Positions 24,901 to 35,400 of a stretch of DNA of 64,000 nt are shown here, piece by piece. Under the pieces are notes generated by a model. It searched no databases. It saw only the letters and a list, made by a program, of their open reading frames with translations, and was not told the DNA's origin. The DNA is from BPJU01 sp964425225 (lineage in GTDB: Bacteria > Planctomycetota > Planctomycetia > Pirellulales > Pirellulaceae). The first letter of the stretch is position 1. Every line of letters begins with the position of its first letter. Position numbers and translations under genes: made by a program. The stretch spans positions 3,372-67,371 of the forward strand of contig CAYRMD010000020.1 of NCBI GenBank assembly GCA_964425225.1, read 5' to 3'.

Positions 24901-26745
24901 ATGAACATGGTGGATTCTTCCCGCGTGCGTGTTGGTGTCAGATGGTGGCCAGAGCTAATCGTGCTGCTGTTGGCAGTTTTTTTGCGCGTCTATGACCTCC
25001 ATAAGCTCTCGCTATGTCACTACGATGAGGGCGTCTATGTCAGCAGCGCCCTCCGGCTGGCAGGCCGATCGGCCGAGGGTTTCGCCTTCCATCAACCGGA
25101 GCACGCTCCGCCACTTTTTCCGGCATGTGTGGCTGTGGTATTTGCTCTTCTTCAGGTGCCGTGGCCGAATGTGGCGCTCTATGTCAGCAGTCTCTTTGGA
25201 GTAGCCACAGTGGCTGTGGTGTATGGGCTCGGACGCCAATGGATGGGAAGACACGCTGGATGTGTGGCAGCGCTTTTACTTGCCACGAGCGATTTTCATA
25301 TCGCGTTCTCTCGGATGGCACTTACCGATGCCATGTTTAGCTTCTGGTTTACCCTAGTCATTGTCCTCTCGCTTGCCTCGGAACAGGCGCGCCTCAGGGG
25401 ACGGCGCTGGGCCGAGTGTTTCCTGGTGCTTGCCGCCGGCCTGGCCGCTGGAATGGCGTGGCTTACCAAATATAACGGCTGGATGTCATTGCTGGTCGTC
25501 GCCGCAGCCGGATTATCGATCCGTATGCGGCATGTCGCGAGCGGTCATGGCGAGCCCGCTGTCTGGAGCCGCTTTACTCATTTGCCGGTACGGTTCACTT
25601 CGCTGGTGTCGATGGTCGTCTTAGCGTTCGTCTGTTATGCTCCTTGGATCTGGTATGTCTCGCACGATTACCCGGGCGGGTATCGCGGGCTGGTGCGGAT
25701 TCACGCTAGTTATCTGGCCGACGATTGGCGCGAATACCTTCGTCACGTTGCTACCTATATGGGTTCCCTGGCCGCCATGCGCCACTGGGGATGGCTGTTG
25801 CTGGTCATTGGTGGACCGTTATGGCTGGTCAGGCGCGCGCGAGCCGACTGGTCAGCGGTTGTAGCAGCCCTGCTCTGGTCTGCCGTACTTGTCTTGGGCA
25901 GCGATGCTGTATGGATGGTCATCGCACTATGGGCTAGCCTGGAGGCATTTAGCAGCCGAGATGTTTTCCGACATGTGTTGGCTGTATGGTTCCTTGCATT
26001 CTGTGTTTTAGCTCCGTGTTATTTCCCTTATCTCAGGCTGGTATTACCGGCTCTGCCGGCAGCCACCTTGCTGGCCACCGGCACACTGGTGGAGACATTC
26101 TGGTCAGGATCGCTTGCCGGGGGTGACCGTTCAGCAACCACGAACCGAACCGTGGCGGGTGTGCGATTCGTCGTCTGTGGATTTCTATTGGGAATCTGGG
26201 CTTTGGCGGCACAGCCGTTTGGTCTACTGCCGGGTCGGGAACTCTGGTCGCGATGGCAGTCGACGCAGGGCTATCAAGCGTTCGCCGCTTGGGTAGCAGC
26301 CTCGACACCAGGCAATGCGGCCTTTTTGTGCCAAGGTCAGCCGCCTTTTGCGATATACTGCCCGCGTCAAGCGGTGGTGTTGGGCAACGAGTCGTTTGTG
26401 GCGGCTACCGAAGGCCTAACGGCTGATTGTCCAACATACTGGGCCGTGGATTTCCGGATTATTCACGAGCCGCACTCCATTCCACGCCGAGAGATGCAAG
26501 AGCAGATCCACGCACTCGAGTGGATTCACTCGGTTCCGCTTGACCTCAATATCGTGACGCTATTGGACTACATGTCACCCCGGCAAGTGGCGAGCAAAGT
26601 ACGCGGTACAACTGAGGTGGTCGAGCACATACAGGCCCGCGACGGACGCACGGTTCCATTGCCCGGCCGGGTGACGTCTCCCGGTTGGGATGCGATTATG
26701 ATATACTGCCTTGATGTTGGGAAACTGCCCTCCGGCCCTCGTTAG
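24901..26745 (+). CDS. ArnT/PMT-like membrane glycosyltransferase (GT-C fold)
   Basis: This is a 614-aa protein with about 11-12 transmembrane helices. The frame is open from further upstream, but the ATG at 24901 fits the start of the hydrophobic N-terminus (WWPELIVLLLAVFLRVYDLHKL). The acidic motif YDEGVYVSSALRLAG around residue 40, in the first extracytoplasmic loop, is the Asp-Glu pair shared by GT39/GT83 enzymes that use a polyprenyl-phosphate sugar donor. PPLFPACVAVVF and ALTDAMFSFWFTLVIVLSL also fit the family. Relatives transfer aminoarabinose to lipid A or mannose to protein; the acceptor here is unknown. Its stop codon overlaps the end of the convergent PVC-type cytochrome gene by 4 bp, an unusually tight junction. 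Confidence 0.85.
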   Translation: MNMVDSSRVRVGVRWWPELIVLLLAVFLRVYDLHKLSLCHYDEGVYVSSALRLAGRSAEGFAFHQPEHAPPLFPACVAVVFALLQVPWPNVALYVSSLFGVATVAVVYGLGRQWMGRHAGCVAALLLATSDFHIAFSRMALTDAMFSFWFTLVIVLSLASEQARLRGRRWAECFLVLAAGLAAGMAWLTKYNGWMSLLVVAAAGLSIRMRHVASGHGEPAVWSRFTHLPVRFTSLVSMVVLAFVCYAPWIWYVSHDYPGGYRGLVRIHASYLADDWREYLRHVATYMGSLAAMRHWGWLLLVIGGPLWLVRRARADWSAVVAALLWSAVLVLGSDAVWMVIALWASLEAFSSRDVFRHVLAVWFLAFCVLAPCYFPYLRLVLPALPAATLLATGTLVETFWSGSLAGGDRSATTNRTVAGVRFVVCGFLLGIWALAAQPFGLLPGRELWSRWQSTQGYQAFAAWVAASTPGNAAFLCQGQPPFAIYCPRQAVVLGNESFVAATEGLTADCPTYWAVDFRIIHEPHSIPRREMQEQIHALEWIHSVPLDLNIVTLLDYMSPRQVASKVRGTTEVVEHIQARDGRTVPLPGRVTSPGWDAIMIYCLDVGKLPSGPR

Positions 26746-29700
26746 CGGCTTGCGCCTGCTTGAAACGCTTCGAAGTGCGGGTCGCCGCCTGAGCGCAGGT
26801 AAGCCAGTAGATCCAGTATTTCGTCTTTCTGAAAATGATCTAAGAGTCCCTCGGGCATCATCGACACAGGTGATGGAAACTGTTCCTCGATCATACGGCG
26901 CGACACACCGGTCATTCGACCCGGCTCGAGCATATTGGTTATGACCATGATATTGTCGTTCGATAAGTTGGCTACTTTTCCCACGACCGTTTGGCCATTG
27001 CGAAGCACGAACACGGTAGCCTGGTATTGATCCGAAATGGCTTTACTGGGGTCGATAAGGGACTCGAGCAAATATCGGTAATCGAATCGCTTGCCAACTC
27101 CCGTAAGATCCGGACCGATGATGCCTCCCTGCCCGGCGAATCGATGGCATTTATAACAGAGCGCTTCGGCGAAGACGCGTTTTCCCTGCTCGAAGTCTCG
27201 GCCCGACAACCCGTTTTGTACGTCGGGTGCAAAGTCAGCCACGGTCCACTTACGAACAAACTCACGTTGACGCAGCGGCACATCAGGTTCGACGGGACTA
27301 ATGGGTTGCTGCAGAAGATCCTGGAGTGCTGTGCGTTCTTCGTCTTTCAAGTTCTCCATTGCTTCGGCGCGGATGTTGCGGAGGAATCCCTCGAAACTAT
27401 GGCCACCGCGGAGCTGCCCTGCTTGCTGGAACCAACGGAAGTATTCTTGACGTTGCTCCAATGTCCAGCCGCTCTTTAATACTCTCAAACAGAGCACGTA
27501 GTGTACCTGCTCTTCCTGGGTAGCGGCGCGTCGCAATAGTCCCAACGTGCGCTCTACGACCTTGGGCGCTTCCAAGTAGATCAGTAGGCGACACAGCTCT
27601 TGGTTTTCCCATTGACTTGACGCTGGGTAGTGTTGATTCAAATGCTCGAGCACTTTCTGGCGTTCCTGCTCGTTGGGCGCGCCCATGCGGATAAAGACAA
27701 GTCCGTAGGCGCGGAGCAACGCCAAACGCTGGGGCTCGGATAGCTGAGCCCACTCCAGGCGGCCGAGAAGATTCACCAGTCGTGACCGATACGAGTTAGG
27801 TCCGCAGCGAGCCAAGGCGATGGCGCCTTGAAGAATCGCCTCTGGGTTGCTTTCGTGTAACACTCGCTCCCCCCACCGCTCGACCGGCTGATGTTCTAGA
27901 GCAACACGCGCAGCGTAGCGTAGAAACCGGTCTTCACTGGCAAGGTATGGCCAAACTTCATCTATTACTTGTGCTTCGGTGCGGGTGAAGCAAGCCTCCA
28001 ACTGGCGTCGAACGCGACGTTTTTCTGATTCGCGGGCATCACCAGCCGCGACCGGTTCGGTGGACTCGTTGCCTACATAAGTAATGCGGTACAAACCTGA
28101 CTGCGAGCGTCGACCGCCAGTGACGAAGTACATCGCACCGTCGTGGGGATGAATCACTAAATCGGTGATTGCCAGGGGAGAAGCCGTGGCAAACAGCTCG
28201 AAATCCCCCTCATAACTAGCCCCTTTTGGCGTTAAGTGCACAGCATACAGCTTGCCGTAGCTCCAGTCGGCAATAAAGAGTGCACGCTGGTATTTCTCTG
28301 GAAATTGGGCTCCTGTGCCAAAGACGATACCTGTTGGCGATCCTGGGCCAATGTTCACAGCGGCGGGCAAGCTATCGGGGTAAAATTCGGGCCATTTGCC
28401 GGTTCCGGAGCGCCAACCAAATTCACTTCCAGCAGTAACGTGACACACGCGCGTCGGGCGATACCACGGAGCTCCAATATCCCACTCCATGTCGGAGTCA
28501 TAAGTGAACAACTCGCCGTCGGCATTAAATGCGATGTCGAATTCATTGCGAAAGCCGATGCTAAAAAGTTCAAATTCGGAACCATCCGGTGAAACGCGGC
28601 AGATCCACCCGCCGGGAGCCAACCGCCCCACCGCATGACCGCCGGCATCCCACATCCGCGGCAGTAGTTGGTCCTCTTGCCAGTTACGCGGAACCAGCGA
28701 TTTTTCCACGCGCGGCAAGTCCGTGTGGTTACCGGCACATAAGAACAACGAGCGCCCGTCGGGTGAAAGGATGATCGAGTGAGGACCATGTTCTCCGCCA
28801 CCGGCCAAACGGCGCAACAGTTTCACTTCGTCGAATCGGTCGTCGCCATCCGTGTCCCGTACGCGATACAAACCCTGTTCCCGCTCACCAGCCACGACGT
28901 ACAAGCTGTCGAACGCGTACAACAGGCCATGAGCTGTTCCCACAGCGACCTCAATGGGTTCCACGGACACCGAACTACCGTCGCGGCCGGCAAGTGGCAC
29001 GGTTACGCGGTAGAGTTTTCCGTATTGATCGCTGGTAATGAGGCGGCCGCGAGGATCCACGGTTAGCGATATCCAGGACCCTTCCACTTCACGCGGTACG
29101 GAATAGAGTAATTCGGCGCGAAAACCTTCTAGTAGCTTAATCTTTTCGGCGGGCGTGGCACTCGGCGTTACAGCGGACGACGCTTCGGCAAACCGAGCCG
29201 TTGTTATCGCATTCCACGGAGCATCACCCAATTTACCGCGTACGCGAGCTGATTGCCACTCGCCCGCTTCCATCCCCCCCGGCCGACGTCCTCGCCGCCA
29301 GCCTTCTGCGACCTGCCATTGATCGTCACTTACGATAACAAGCGTTCCCGTTTGCTGAGAGACGATTTCTAAATGAAGCGCTAATCCAGCCGGCCCACCC
29401 GCGTTACGAGCTTCAACAGTGATCACATTCCGCCTCGGACGCAAAGCACTTGCAATGTCCGTGCGTACTGGTTGCTCCCACTCGTCGCTTTCCAACACGT
29501 TGCGTCCATTGACCGAAACGCGGAACATATTGTCACACGTGACCGTGAGTATGGCTTTTTGTGGGCGCTCGGCTAGCTCGATGAACCTTCGAAAGGTCAG
29601 TTCTTGGTTCTCGCGTACCGTCTCCGACCAAATCCACCGCACGCTATCCAATTGCGACTGGCCACAAAGCGGGTAATCGAACAGCATCACCACTATGAAG

Positions 29701-29753
29701 GCACCGAGGAATCCTACATGCCAAACGGGCTGCCCATTCATAATGCGCCTCAT
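26742..29753 (-). CDS. PVC-type protein: beta-propeller dehydrogenase-like domain, HEAT-like region and C-terminal cytochrome c
   Basis: This 1003-aa protein has AGAGGTGAACG before the ATG at 29753. A signal segment (VGFLGAFIVVMLFDYPLCG) is followed by a jelly-roll-like region (about 40-150; TFRRFIELAERPQKA, AILTVTCDNMFRVSVNGRNVLE). A propeller like that of PQQ/sorbosone dehydrogenases spans about 200-560 (ITSDQYGKLYRV, SPDGRSLFLCAGNHTD, GIVFGTGAQFPEKYQRALFIADWSYG). A helical region runs from about 590 to 840. A C-terminal PVC-type haem domain has CYKCHRF as its CxxCH site, and GPDLTGVGKRFDYRYLLESLIDP and MMPEGLLDHF supply the distal Met. It is probably periplasmic and oxidises a sugar-like substrate, passing electrons to its haem. 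The substrate is unassigned. This family is greatly expanded in planctomycetes. Confidence 0.85.
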   Translation of the reverse strand: MRRIMNGQPVWHVGFLGAFIVVMLFDYPLCGQSQLDSVRWIWSETVRENQELTFRRFIELAERPQKAILTVTCDNMFRVSVNGRNVLESDEWEQPVRTDIASALRPRRNVITVEARNAGGPAGLALHLEIVSQQTGTLVIVSDDQWQVAEGWRRGRRPGGMEAGEWQSARVRGKLGDAPWNAITTARFAEASSAVTPSATPAEKIKLLEGFRAELLYSVPREVEGSWISLTVDPRGRLITSDQYGKLYRVTVPLAGRDGSSVSVEPIEVAVGTAHGLLYAFDSLYVVAGEREQGLYRVRDTDGDDRFDEVKLLRRLAGGGEHGPHSIILSPDGRSLFLCAGNHTDLPRVEKSLVPRNWQEDQLLPRMWDAGGHAVGRLAPGGWICRVSPDGSEFELFSIGFRNEFDIAFNADGELFTYDSDMEWDIGAPWYRPTRVCHVTAGSEFGWRSGTGKWPEFYPDSLPAAVNIGPGSPTGIVFGTGAQFPEKYQRALFIADWSYGKLYAVHLTPKGASYEGDFELFATASPLAITDLVIHPHDGAMYFVTGGRRSQSGLYRITYVGNESTEPVAAGDARESEKRRVRRQLEACFTRTEAQVIDEVWPYLASEDRFLRYAARVALEHQPVERWGERVLHESNPEAILQGAIALARCGPNSYRSRLVNLLGRLEWAQLSEPQRLALLRAYGLVFIRMGAPNEQERQKVLEHLNQHYPASSQWENQELCRLLIYLEAPKVVERTLGLLRRAATQEEQVHYVLCLRVLKSGWTLEQRQEYFRWFQQAGQLRGGHSFEGFLRNIRAEAMENLKDEERTALQDLLQQPISPVEPDVPLRQREFVRKWTVADFAPDVQNGLSGRDFEQGKRVFAEALCYKCHRFAGQGGIIGPDLTGVGKRFDYRYLLESLIDPSKAISDQYQATVFVLRNGQTVVGKVANLSNDNIMVITNMLEPGRMTGVSRRMIEEQFPSPVSMMPEGLLDHFQKDEILDLLAYLRSGGDPHFEAFQAGASR

Positions 29754-30087
29754 CGTTCACCTCTTTACCTATCACTACCATGGAAATCACTACCATGGAA
29801 AACCGGGTCATTTCCGACCAATGGTCATAGCATAATCAAGCCAATCAAGATATGCACGCCGGGCCAATCTTTCTACCGCCCTTTTACCCGTTGACAGCCC
29901 TTCACCAGTTTGAGGCTTGCCTGAACCAAGCAGCGTTAGGCAAAAGAATTCTTCGCTAAACCATTACGCAGCCTTGCTAGGTGCCGTTTTGTATCGTGGC
30001 GACTCTCGGTCTATGCGCCTTTGCCATAGATCACCTCTGTCCGAGGGGGGACGCAATGGCGAAAGTAGAGTTGGGCCATTGAGAGCT
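29754..30087. other. 334-bp intergenic gap with a 15-bp tandem duplication
   Basis: It lies between two leftward genes. ATCACTACCATGGAA occurs twice back to back at 29771-29785 and 29786-29800, just upstream of the PVC cytochrome gene's start, in what should be its 5' leader or promoter. No gene is seen. Confidence 0.6.
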
Positions 30088-31035
30088 TTAGGCAGACAAA
30101 TCGTCATCGCTCTGCTCTAACACCTCTGGTTCTTGCGTGAAGTTCTCCAGCATGTCGCAAGTTACCGCAACGAGAGAGATGCGGTGATTGTTAGCTAAGC
30201 TGCGCACGGTGGGAAGATCAAGCACAATGGTTTTCCCAGCCTCGATAGCTAGAACTCGGCCGCGCGCTTCGACAAGTGTTTCTAGCGTTTGGGGGCCGAT
30301 GGTCGGCACGTCAAATCGCATGTCTTGTTGCGGCTTCGCAACTTTCACGACGGTAAATCCTCCCACCAGACACAAGGCTCCGGCGCGGCGAATACATTCG
30401 TCAGTGCCCTCAACGGCTTCCACAGCCAGAGTGGCCAGTCCCTTAACGGCAACGCTTTGTCCGACGTCCAATCGCCCCATCTGTTTGGCGAGTTTCCAAC
30501 CGAAGGCAACGTCCTTCCAGAGCCGACCGGTTAAAGGTGGTCCGGCCAAAAGCCCAGCCGGTATAAGAAGTTCCGGTGCAAAATCGGTCGCCGGGACGAA
30601 CTCGATCCCCTCTTTGCCGTACGCACTGACGACAGCCGACAACAAGGTGTCATCGTTTCGATCGCGGGTGCGGCTAATCCAATGAGGGTAAAAGGTTCGA
30701 AAACATTTCCAATCGGGAAAGTGCCTCCACCAGGAAAAAGGCTGAAACATGAGGACTTTGTGGATCTTTCCGGCCATGGTGGCGAACCGAACTCCGTGCT
30801 GTTGGAAAAAGCGAATCGAGGTGCCCAAGCTTCCAATTCCTACCCATCGAAAGCCGTTGCAGATCTGTGCCAAGAGGGGATCAGCGTGATCGCGAAAACC
30901 GACCGCATAGACAGGATGACCAGCCTGACGAATCGCTTGTGCGACGATGATCGGTAATTGCCCCCAGCCGGCCAGTAGTCCGACCGGCTCGGTTTTCGCA
31001 GGCGGATCCAGTGAGGCAAGCCTACTGCGCGTCAT
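30088..31035 (-). CDS. lpxI: UDP-2,3-diacylglucosamine diphosphatase LpxI
   Basis: This 315-aa cytoplasmic enzyme of lipid A synthesis hydrolyses UDP-2,3-diacylglucosamine to lipid X and UMP, replacing LpxH in many phyla. The N-terminal half has VGLLAGWGQLPIIVAQAIRQAG and MAGKIHKVLMFQPF. The C-terminal DUF1009 half has DVGQSVAVKGLATLAVEAVEGTDECIRRAG, FDVPTIGPQTLETLVEARGRVLAIEAGKT and a final LVAVTCD. Its ATG at 31035 overlaps the lpxD stop codon as ATGA, so the two are translationally coupled. The order lpxD-lpxI puts adjacent early lipid A steps together and supports a lipopolysaccharide-type outer membrane in this organism. Confidence 0.92.
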   Translation of the reverse strand: MTRSRLASLDPPAKTEPVGLLAGWGQLPIIVAQAIRQAGHPVYAVGFRDHADPLLAQICNGFRWVGIGSLGTSIRFFQQHGVRFATMAGKIHKVLMFQPFSWWRHFPDWKCFRTFYPHWISRTRDRNDDTLLSAVVSAYGKEGIEFVPATDFAPELLIPAGLLAGPPLTGRLWKDVAFGWKLAKQMGRLDVGQSVAVKGLATLAVEAVEGTDECIRRAGALCLVGGFTVVKVAKPQQDMRFDVPTIGPQTLETLVEARGRVLAIEAGKTIVLDLPTVRSLANNHRISLVAVTCDMLENFTQEPEVLEQSDDDLSA

Positions 31036-32111
31036 GCAGCATCCGATTGGGAATCGTCCAATTCTGACCGTTCTAATCCCATTCGTGCTACGATTCGTTC
31101 GACGAGTTGTTCCAAGCGCTTCAGTTGTCGCCGCATTTCCGGTATTTTGGCCATACTAACCAGAATTTGCCGCTCTTCGCGTTCGGGGCGAGCCGGGGCG
31201 CCGAAATAACATTCCCCAGCCGGTATGCTGCTGGCCACACCGGCTTGAGCCCCCAGCCGTACGCCGTCACCAATATCGACGTGGTCGCGCACACCCACTT
31301 GTCCGGCCATGATCACGTAGTCGCCTGTCGTGCAACTGCCGGCAATCCCCACTTGGGAGCAGAGCAAGTTGTGACGACCGATGTGGCAGTTGTGAGCAAT
31401 CATGACTTGATTATCGATTTTTGTACCTTCACCGATCACCGTGGCATCAAAAGTGCCTCGATCGATCGTGGTACACGCCCCGATCTCGACATCGTCCTGA
31501 ATTTCCACGTAACCGACTTGAGCTGACCGTCGATACCGCCCTTCGCGAAGCCCATATCCAAAGCCGTACGCACCAATGACGGCATTGGCATGGATAATGA
31601 CGCGGTTGCCGATCCGAGTGCCTTCGTAGATAACGACATTGGGAAACAATAAGCATTGCTGCCCAATTTGGGAACCTGCTAAGATGCGGCAGCCGCTATG
31701 TACCACCGTCCCGGCCCCGATCGTTACTTGGCGATCAATCCAGACTCCCGGATAGATTGTGGCACTGGAGTCGATCTGGGCTTCCGGGTGGATCCAAGCA
31801 TCAGAGCTGATACCGGGTGCCGAGCTTTCGGGTAAGGGGCGCACGTACCGCACAATGCATTCGAAAGCTTCCAAACAATCGTCCACGACAATTGCGGGAC
31901 GATCTATCAAGGGATGCTCGGCTAATGCCTGGGGAATCAGGCAGGCTGACGCTCGGCATGTGGCCAATTGCTTCAGATACCGTTCGCTGTCCACCAGGGT
32001 TATATCGCCTGATTGAGCCCATCGCACCGTCACGGCATTGCGAATGGTAAGCGCCGGGTCTCCTTTGAGTTGCCCCTTAACAAGAGCAGCTAGTTCACCG
32101 AGAGTTGGCAT
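31032..32111 (-). CDS. lpxD: UDP-3-O-acylglucosamine N-acyltransferase LpxD
   Basis: This 359-aa enzyme adds the N-linked acyl chain to UDP-3-O-acylglucosamine from acyl-ACP. The ATG at 32111 was chosen because GGGA lies at suitable spacing and the resulting MPTLGELAALVKGQLKGD is the normal LpxD start; a TTG at 32192 would add an unlikely 27 residues. The N-terminal uridine-binding domain is followed by a left-handed beta-helix of hexapeptide repeats (e.g. IHPEAQIDSSATIYPGVWI, GTVVHSGCRILAGSQIG). GAYGFGYG and the catalytic His in DNQVMIAHNCHIG are present. A coiled C-terminus (MRRQLKRLEQLVERIVARM) closes it. It overlaps lpxI by 4 bp. A divergent mechanosensitive channel gene starts 347 bp upstream. 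Confidence 0.94.
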   Translation of the reverse strand: MPTLGELAALVKGQLKGDPALTIRNAVTVRWAQSGDITLVDSERYLKQLATCRASACLIPQALAEHPLIDRPAIVVDDCLEAFECIVRYVRPLPESSAPGISSDAWIHPEAQIDSSATIYPGVWIDRQVTIGAGTVVHSGCRILAGSQIGQQCLLFPNVVIYEGTRIGNRVIIHANAVIGAYGFGYGLREGRYRRSAQVGYVEIQDDVEIGACTTIDRGTFDATVIGEGTKIDNQVMIAHNCHIGRHNLLCSQVGIAGSCTTGDYVIMAGQVGVRDHVDIGDGVRLGAQAGVASSIPAGECYFGAPARPEREERQILVSMAKIPEMRRQLKRLEQLVERIVARMGLERSELDDSQSDAA

Positions 32112-32458
32112 GCTGCGTATCCCTACATGACCCGAATCATAGTGCGAAGCCACATAATGGTAGGCTAAAGTGCGTAATCCAAACAAGGTCAATTTTTGCT
32201 ACTTGCCGAATAGCTCTCAGAGCTAAGGCGTGTGTCGAAGCATCATTCTCGTATAGTCGCCTAGCGTGAAAAATGTTACACGTAACGGATGATCAACGCG
32301 TCTTCTGCGTAAGGACCAGTTGGGCAATATTGCATAACATTCGGTGTTTCCGCGCTTTGTCGAGTCAGAGTCGCGACGGACACACGGCTATTGGGAACGG
32401 TCATGCGCACGGGACGCATGAGACGAGCGAAGCTTCTGGCAGAAAAAGGCTTAGGCTC
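32112..32458. other. Divergent promoter region between lpxD and the channel gene
   Basis: Both flanking genes read outward from this 347-bp gap, so it should contain both promoters. The channel's reading frame is open back to 32273, but the ATG at 32459 gives a proper signal peptide. No confident promoter boxes were identified. Confidence 0.45.
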
Positions 32459-35400
32459 ATGAGGGAACGCAGTTCGGCGTTGCGCATGATTTGGCTGGTG
32501 GGGCTTTTCTTCGGTTGGTTCCCGGCCGAGGGACAAGAGCCCGTGCAACGTGCGCCTGCCGTAGTCAGTACAGGGGAAACACTACAGAGCCTGGAGAAAA
32601 AACTAGCCGAATGGGAGGCTGCCAGTCCTGACGAAGCCACGAAGGCGAAGGTACGCGAGTATTACCAGTTGGCACGACAAGAGCTTGAGCAGCAGGCCCA
32701 GTGGCTAGCACAAAAGGCCGCTTTTGAACAACGGGTGCTGGTGGCCCCTGATGAGTTGGCAAAACTGCAGTCACCACCGGCACCGGAGCCGCGCTGGTGG
32801 CCTCCCGAGGACGACGCTACGATCGGCCAGTTGGAAAAAAGTTTGGCCGAAGCGCAGGCCGAGCTGAAGCGATTGGAAGAACGGCTGAAACAGCTCGACG
32901 AGGAACCTCAACGTCGTAATGCCCGGCGGCTGGAAATCTCTCGGGAACTGGCGGAGGCCAAGCAACAGATCACGCAGTTGGAGGCGCAACTGGCAGCCGA
33001 ACCGACTGCCGGGGAGCCGGCGGTGGTAGTCCAAGCGCGTCGCGCGCTCTTGCAGGCCCGCTTAGATGCACGTCGCGCGCAACTCGCCGCATGGGAAGCT
33101 GAAGTAGCCGCCTACGATGCCGAGAAAGAGCTCCTTACCCCGCAGCGTGCCATGCTGCGCGCCCAGTTGAATACGGTGGCCGACGAAGTCGATCGACTAA
33201 CGCGGTTGGTTGCTGAGCGCCGGTCGAGTGAAGTCGAGCGAATGCGGGACCAAGCCGTACGACAAGCAGAGCAGATTCCGCCAGCCCTCAAAGAAGAAGC
33301 TCTCAAAAACGTTCACCTGGGCGACGTGGCGAGGCGTTTGACAAACAATTTAAGCCGGGTAGAGGCGGAAGTCGCCGCTTTGCGTTCTGAGCTCAGTCGA
33401 TGGCAGGAGCGTATTGCCAAATCGAAACGCCGTGCCGAAAAAGGTTATTCAGCCAGTAGCGTGGCTGCCCTGCGACAGGACCGTCTATTGACTGCGGACC
33501 AGTTACGAGAATTAGCCACCGCGATCGCTCGGCGCAACAACGAAATCGAACTGGTGCACGAACAGTTGGATCTCTACCAGGAACAACTTGATCAAGTGGC
33601 CGACCCGGGAGGTACGGCCGAGCGGCTAGCTCAGGAGCGCCGATTCGATCAATCGCCGGATGAAGAGCCCGCCTTGCGAGCCGCTCTGCTGGCCATTCTG
33701 GAACTGCGGCGCGAACTGTTGCTAGATTTGGTGCGCCGACATGCGCAGTACTTCGAACAACTAATTGAAGCAAATGATATAAGCCAAGATCTGCAAAACG
33801 AGTTGTCGGATTACTTGCAATTTATCGACCGGCGCATCCTCTGGATGCGTTCCACCGAAGCCATGGGCTGGTCGACGGTTGTGCAATTGCAAGAAATCCT
33901 TGCGGCGATGCAGCAGTTCTTGTTGTCGGCTCGATCGGCCAGGAGCAATCAGCTTGCCAATCTAACTCACGACTTGCTGCGCAACATAGCGCTCTACGTG
34001 GCGGCGGCAGTTAGTGTCCTTTTGTTGGTGCGCTATCGGCGCACATTGCGTCAGCGATTGACCGCTCTCGGAGAACAAGCCGCACGCGGCAACTGCGTGC
34101 AGTACCTGCCGACGTGCGAGGCTCTTGTACTTACCGGGCTCCTGAGCCTCCCATGGCCGTTGGTAGCTTGTCTATTGGGGTGGCGGCTTCAAGAGGCCGG
34201 AGCAAAGGTGGCAGCCGGACTCCTGGCTGCTGGACTTGTATACTTTCCCATGGAATTCTTACGGCAAGTCTGCCGACCGCGTGGACTGGCCATTGCTCAT
34301 TTTGCTTGGTCCGAACACTCCGTTGCGCGAATGCGACGTGTGATGAGTTGGTCGGGTCCAGCGACAGCGCTCTTGGTATTGATCGTCGTAGCCTGTCACC
34401 AGGTCTCTGATGCGCGATGGAACGATTCGGTAGGCCGTATCGCATTTGTGGGTTTGATGGGGCTCACGGCTTGGGCCCTGCACCGACTCATGTCGCCTCG
34501 CCATGGCATCTTCGCCGAATACCTGCGTTACCACTCGGGAGGCTGGGCCGCGCAACTGTCACCTCTCTGGCACCCCGCCACAGTGCTCGGTCCAGTAGCG
34601 CTCGCCGGGTTAGCAGCATGGGGTTACTACTATACTGCCGGTCAATTGGCCATGCGGCTGGCCCAAACCGCTATTCTCCTGGAAGGGCTGACGGTCGCTT
34701 CCGGGATGTTGGAGCGTCTGCTACTGTTGAGCCGCCGGCGCCTGGCGATCCAACAGGCCCGCCAACGCCAGCTTCGCTTGCAGGAAGGCGGTGAACCTGA
34801 GGTTTCTACCCCCGAAAACGGCATGGACCTCGCCGTGATTAACCAGCAGTCACGACGCCTGGTACATAGCATTCTGGTATTAGTCGGCGCCGTAACGACG
34901 TGGTTCATCTGGAACGACGTTCTGCCAGCTTTAGCTGTCTTACAACAAGTCCGACTCTACCGAATCGGCAGTGTCGAAGCGGGCGCCGAACAATGGGTAA
35001 CTCTCGGTGGAGTCCTATTAGCCTCGGTTGTAGCAGTTATGACAGCCATCGCCGCTCGAAATATTCCTGGTTTAATCGAGATTTTTCTGCTCCAACGCTT
35101 ACCGCTGGATTCAGCCACACGCTACGTGTTGGCCACCTTGAGCCGCTATGCCCTCGTGCTTGCCGGCATTATCGCCGTGTGCTCGACCCTTGGTATTGCG
35201 TGGCGTCAAGCTCAATGGCTGGTGGCAGCATTGGGAGTCGGGTTAGGATTTGGCCTACAAGAAATCTTCGCAAATTTCGTCTCCGGCCTCATCCTGCTGC
35301 TGGAACGGCCTATTCGCATTGGGGACATAATCACCTTGGGCGACGTTACCGGAACGGTAACGCGGATCCGTATTCGCGCTACCACGGTACGAGATTGGGA

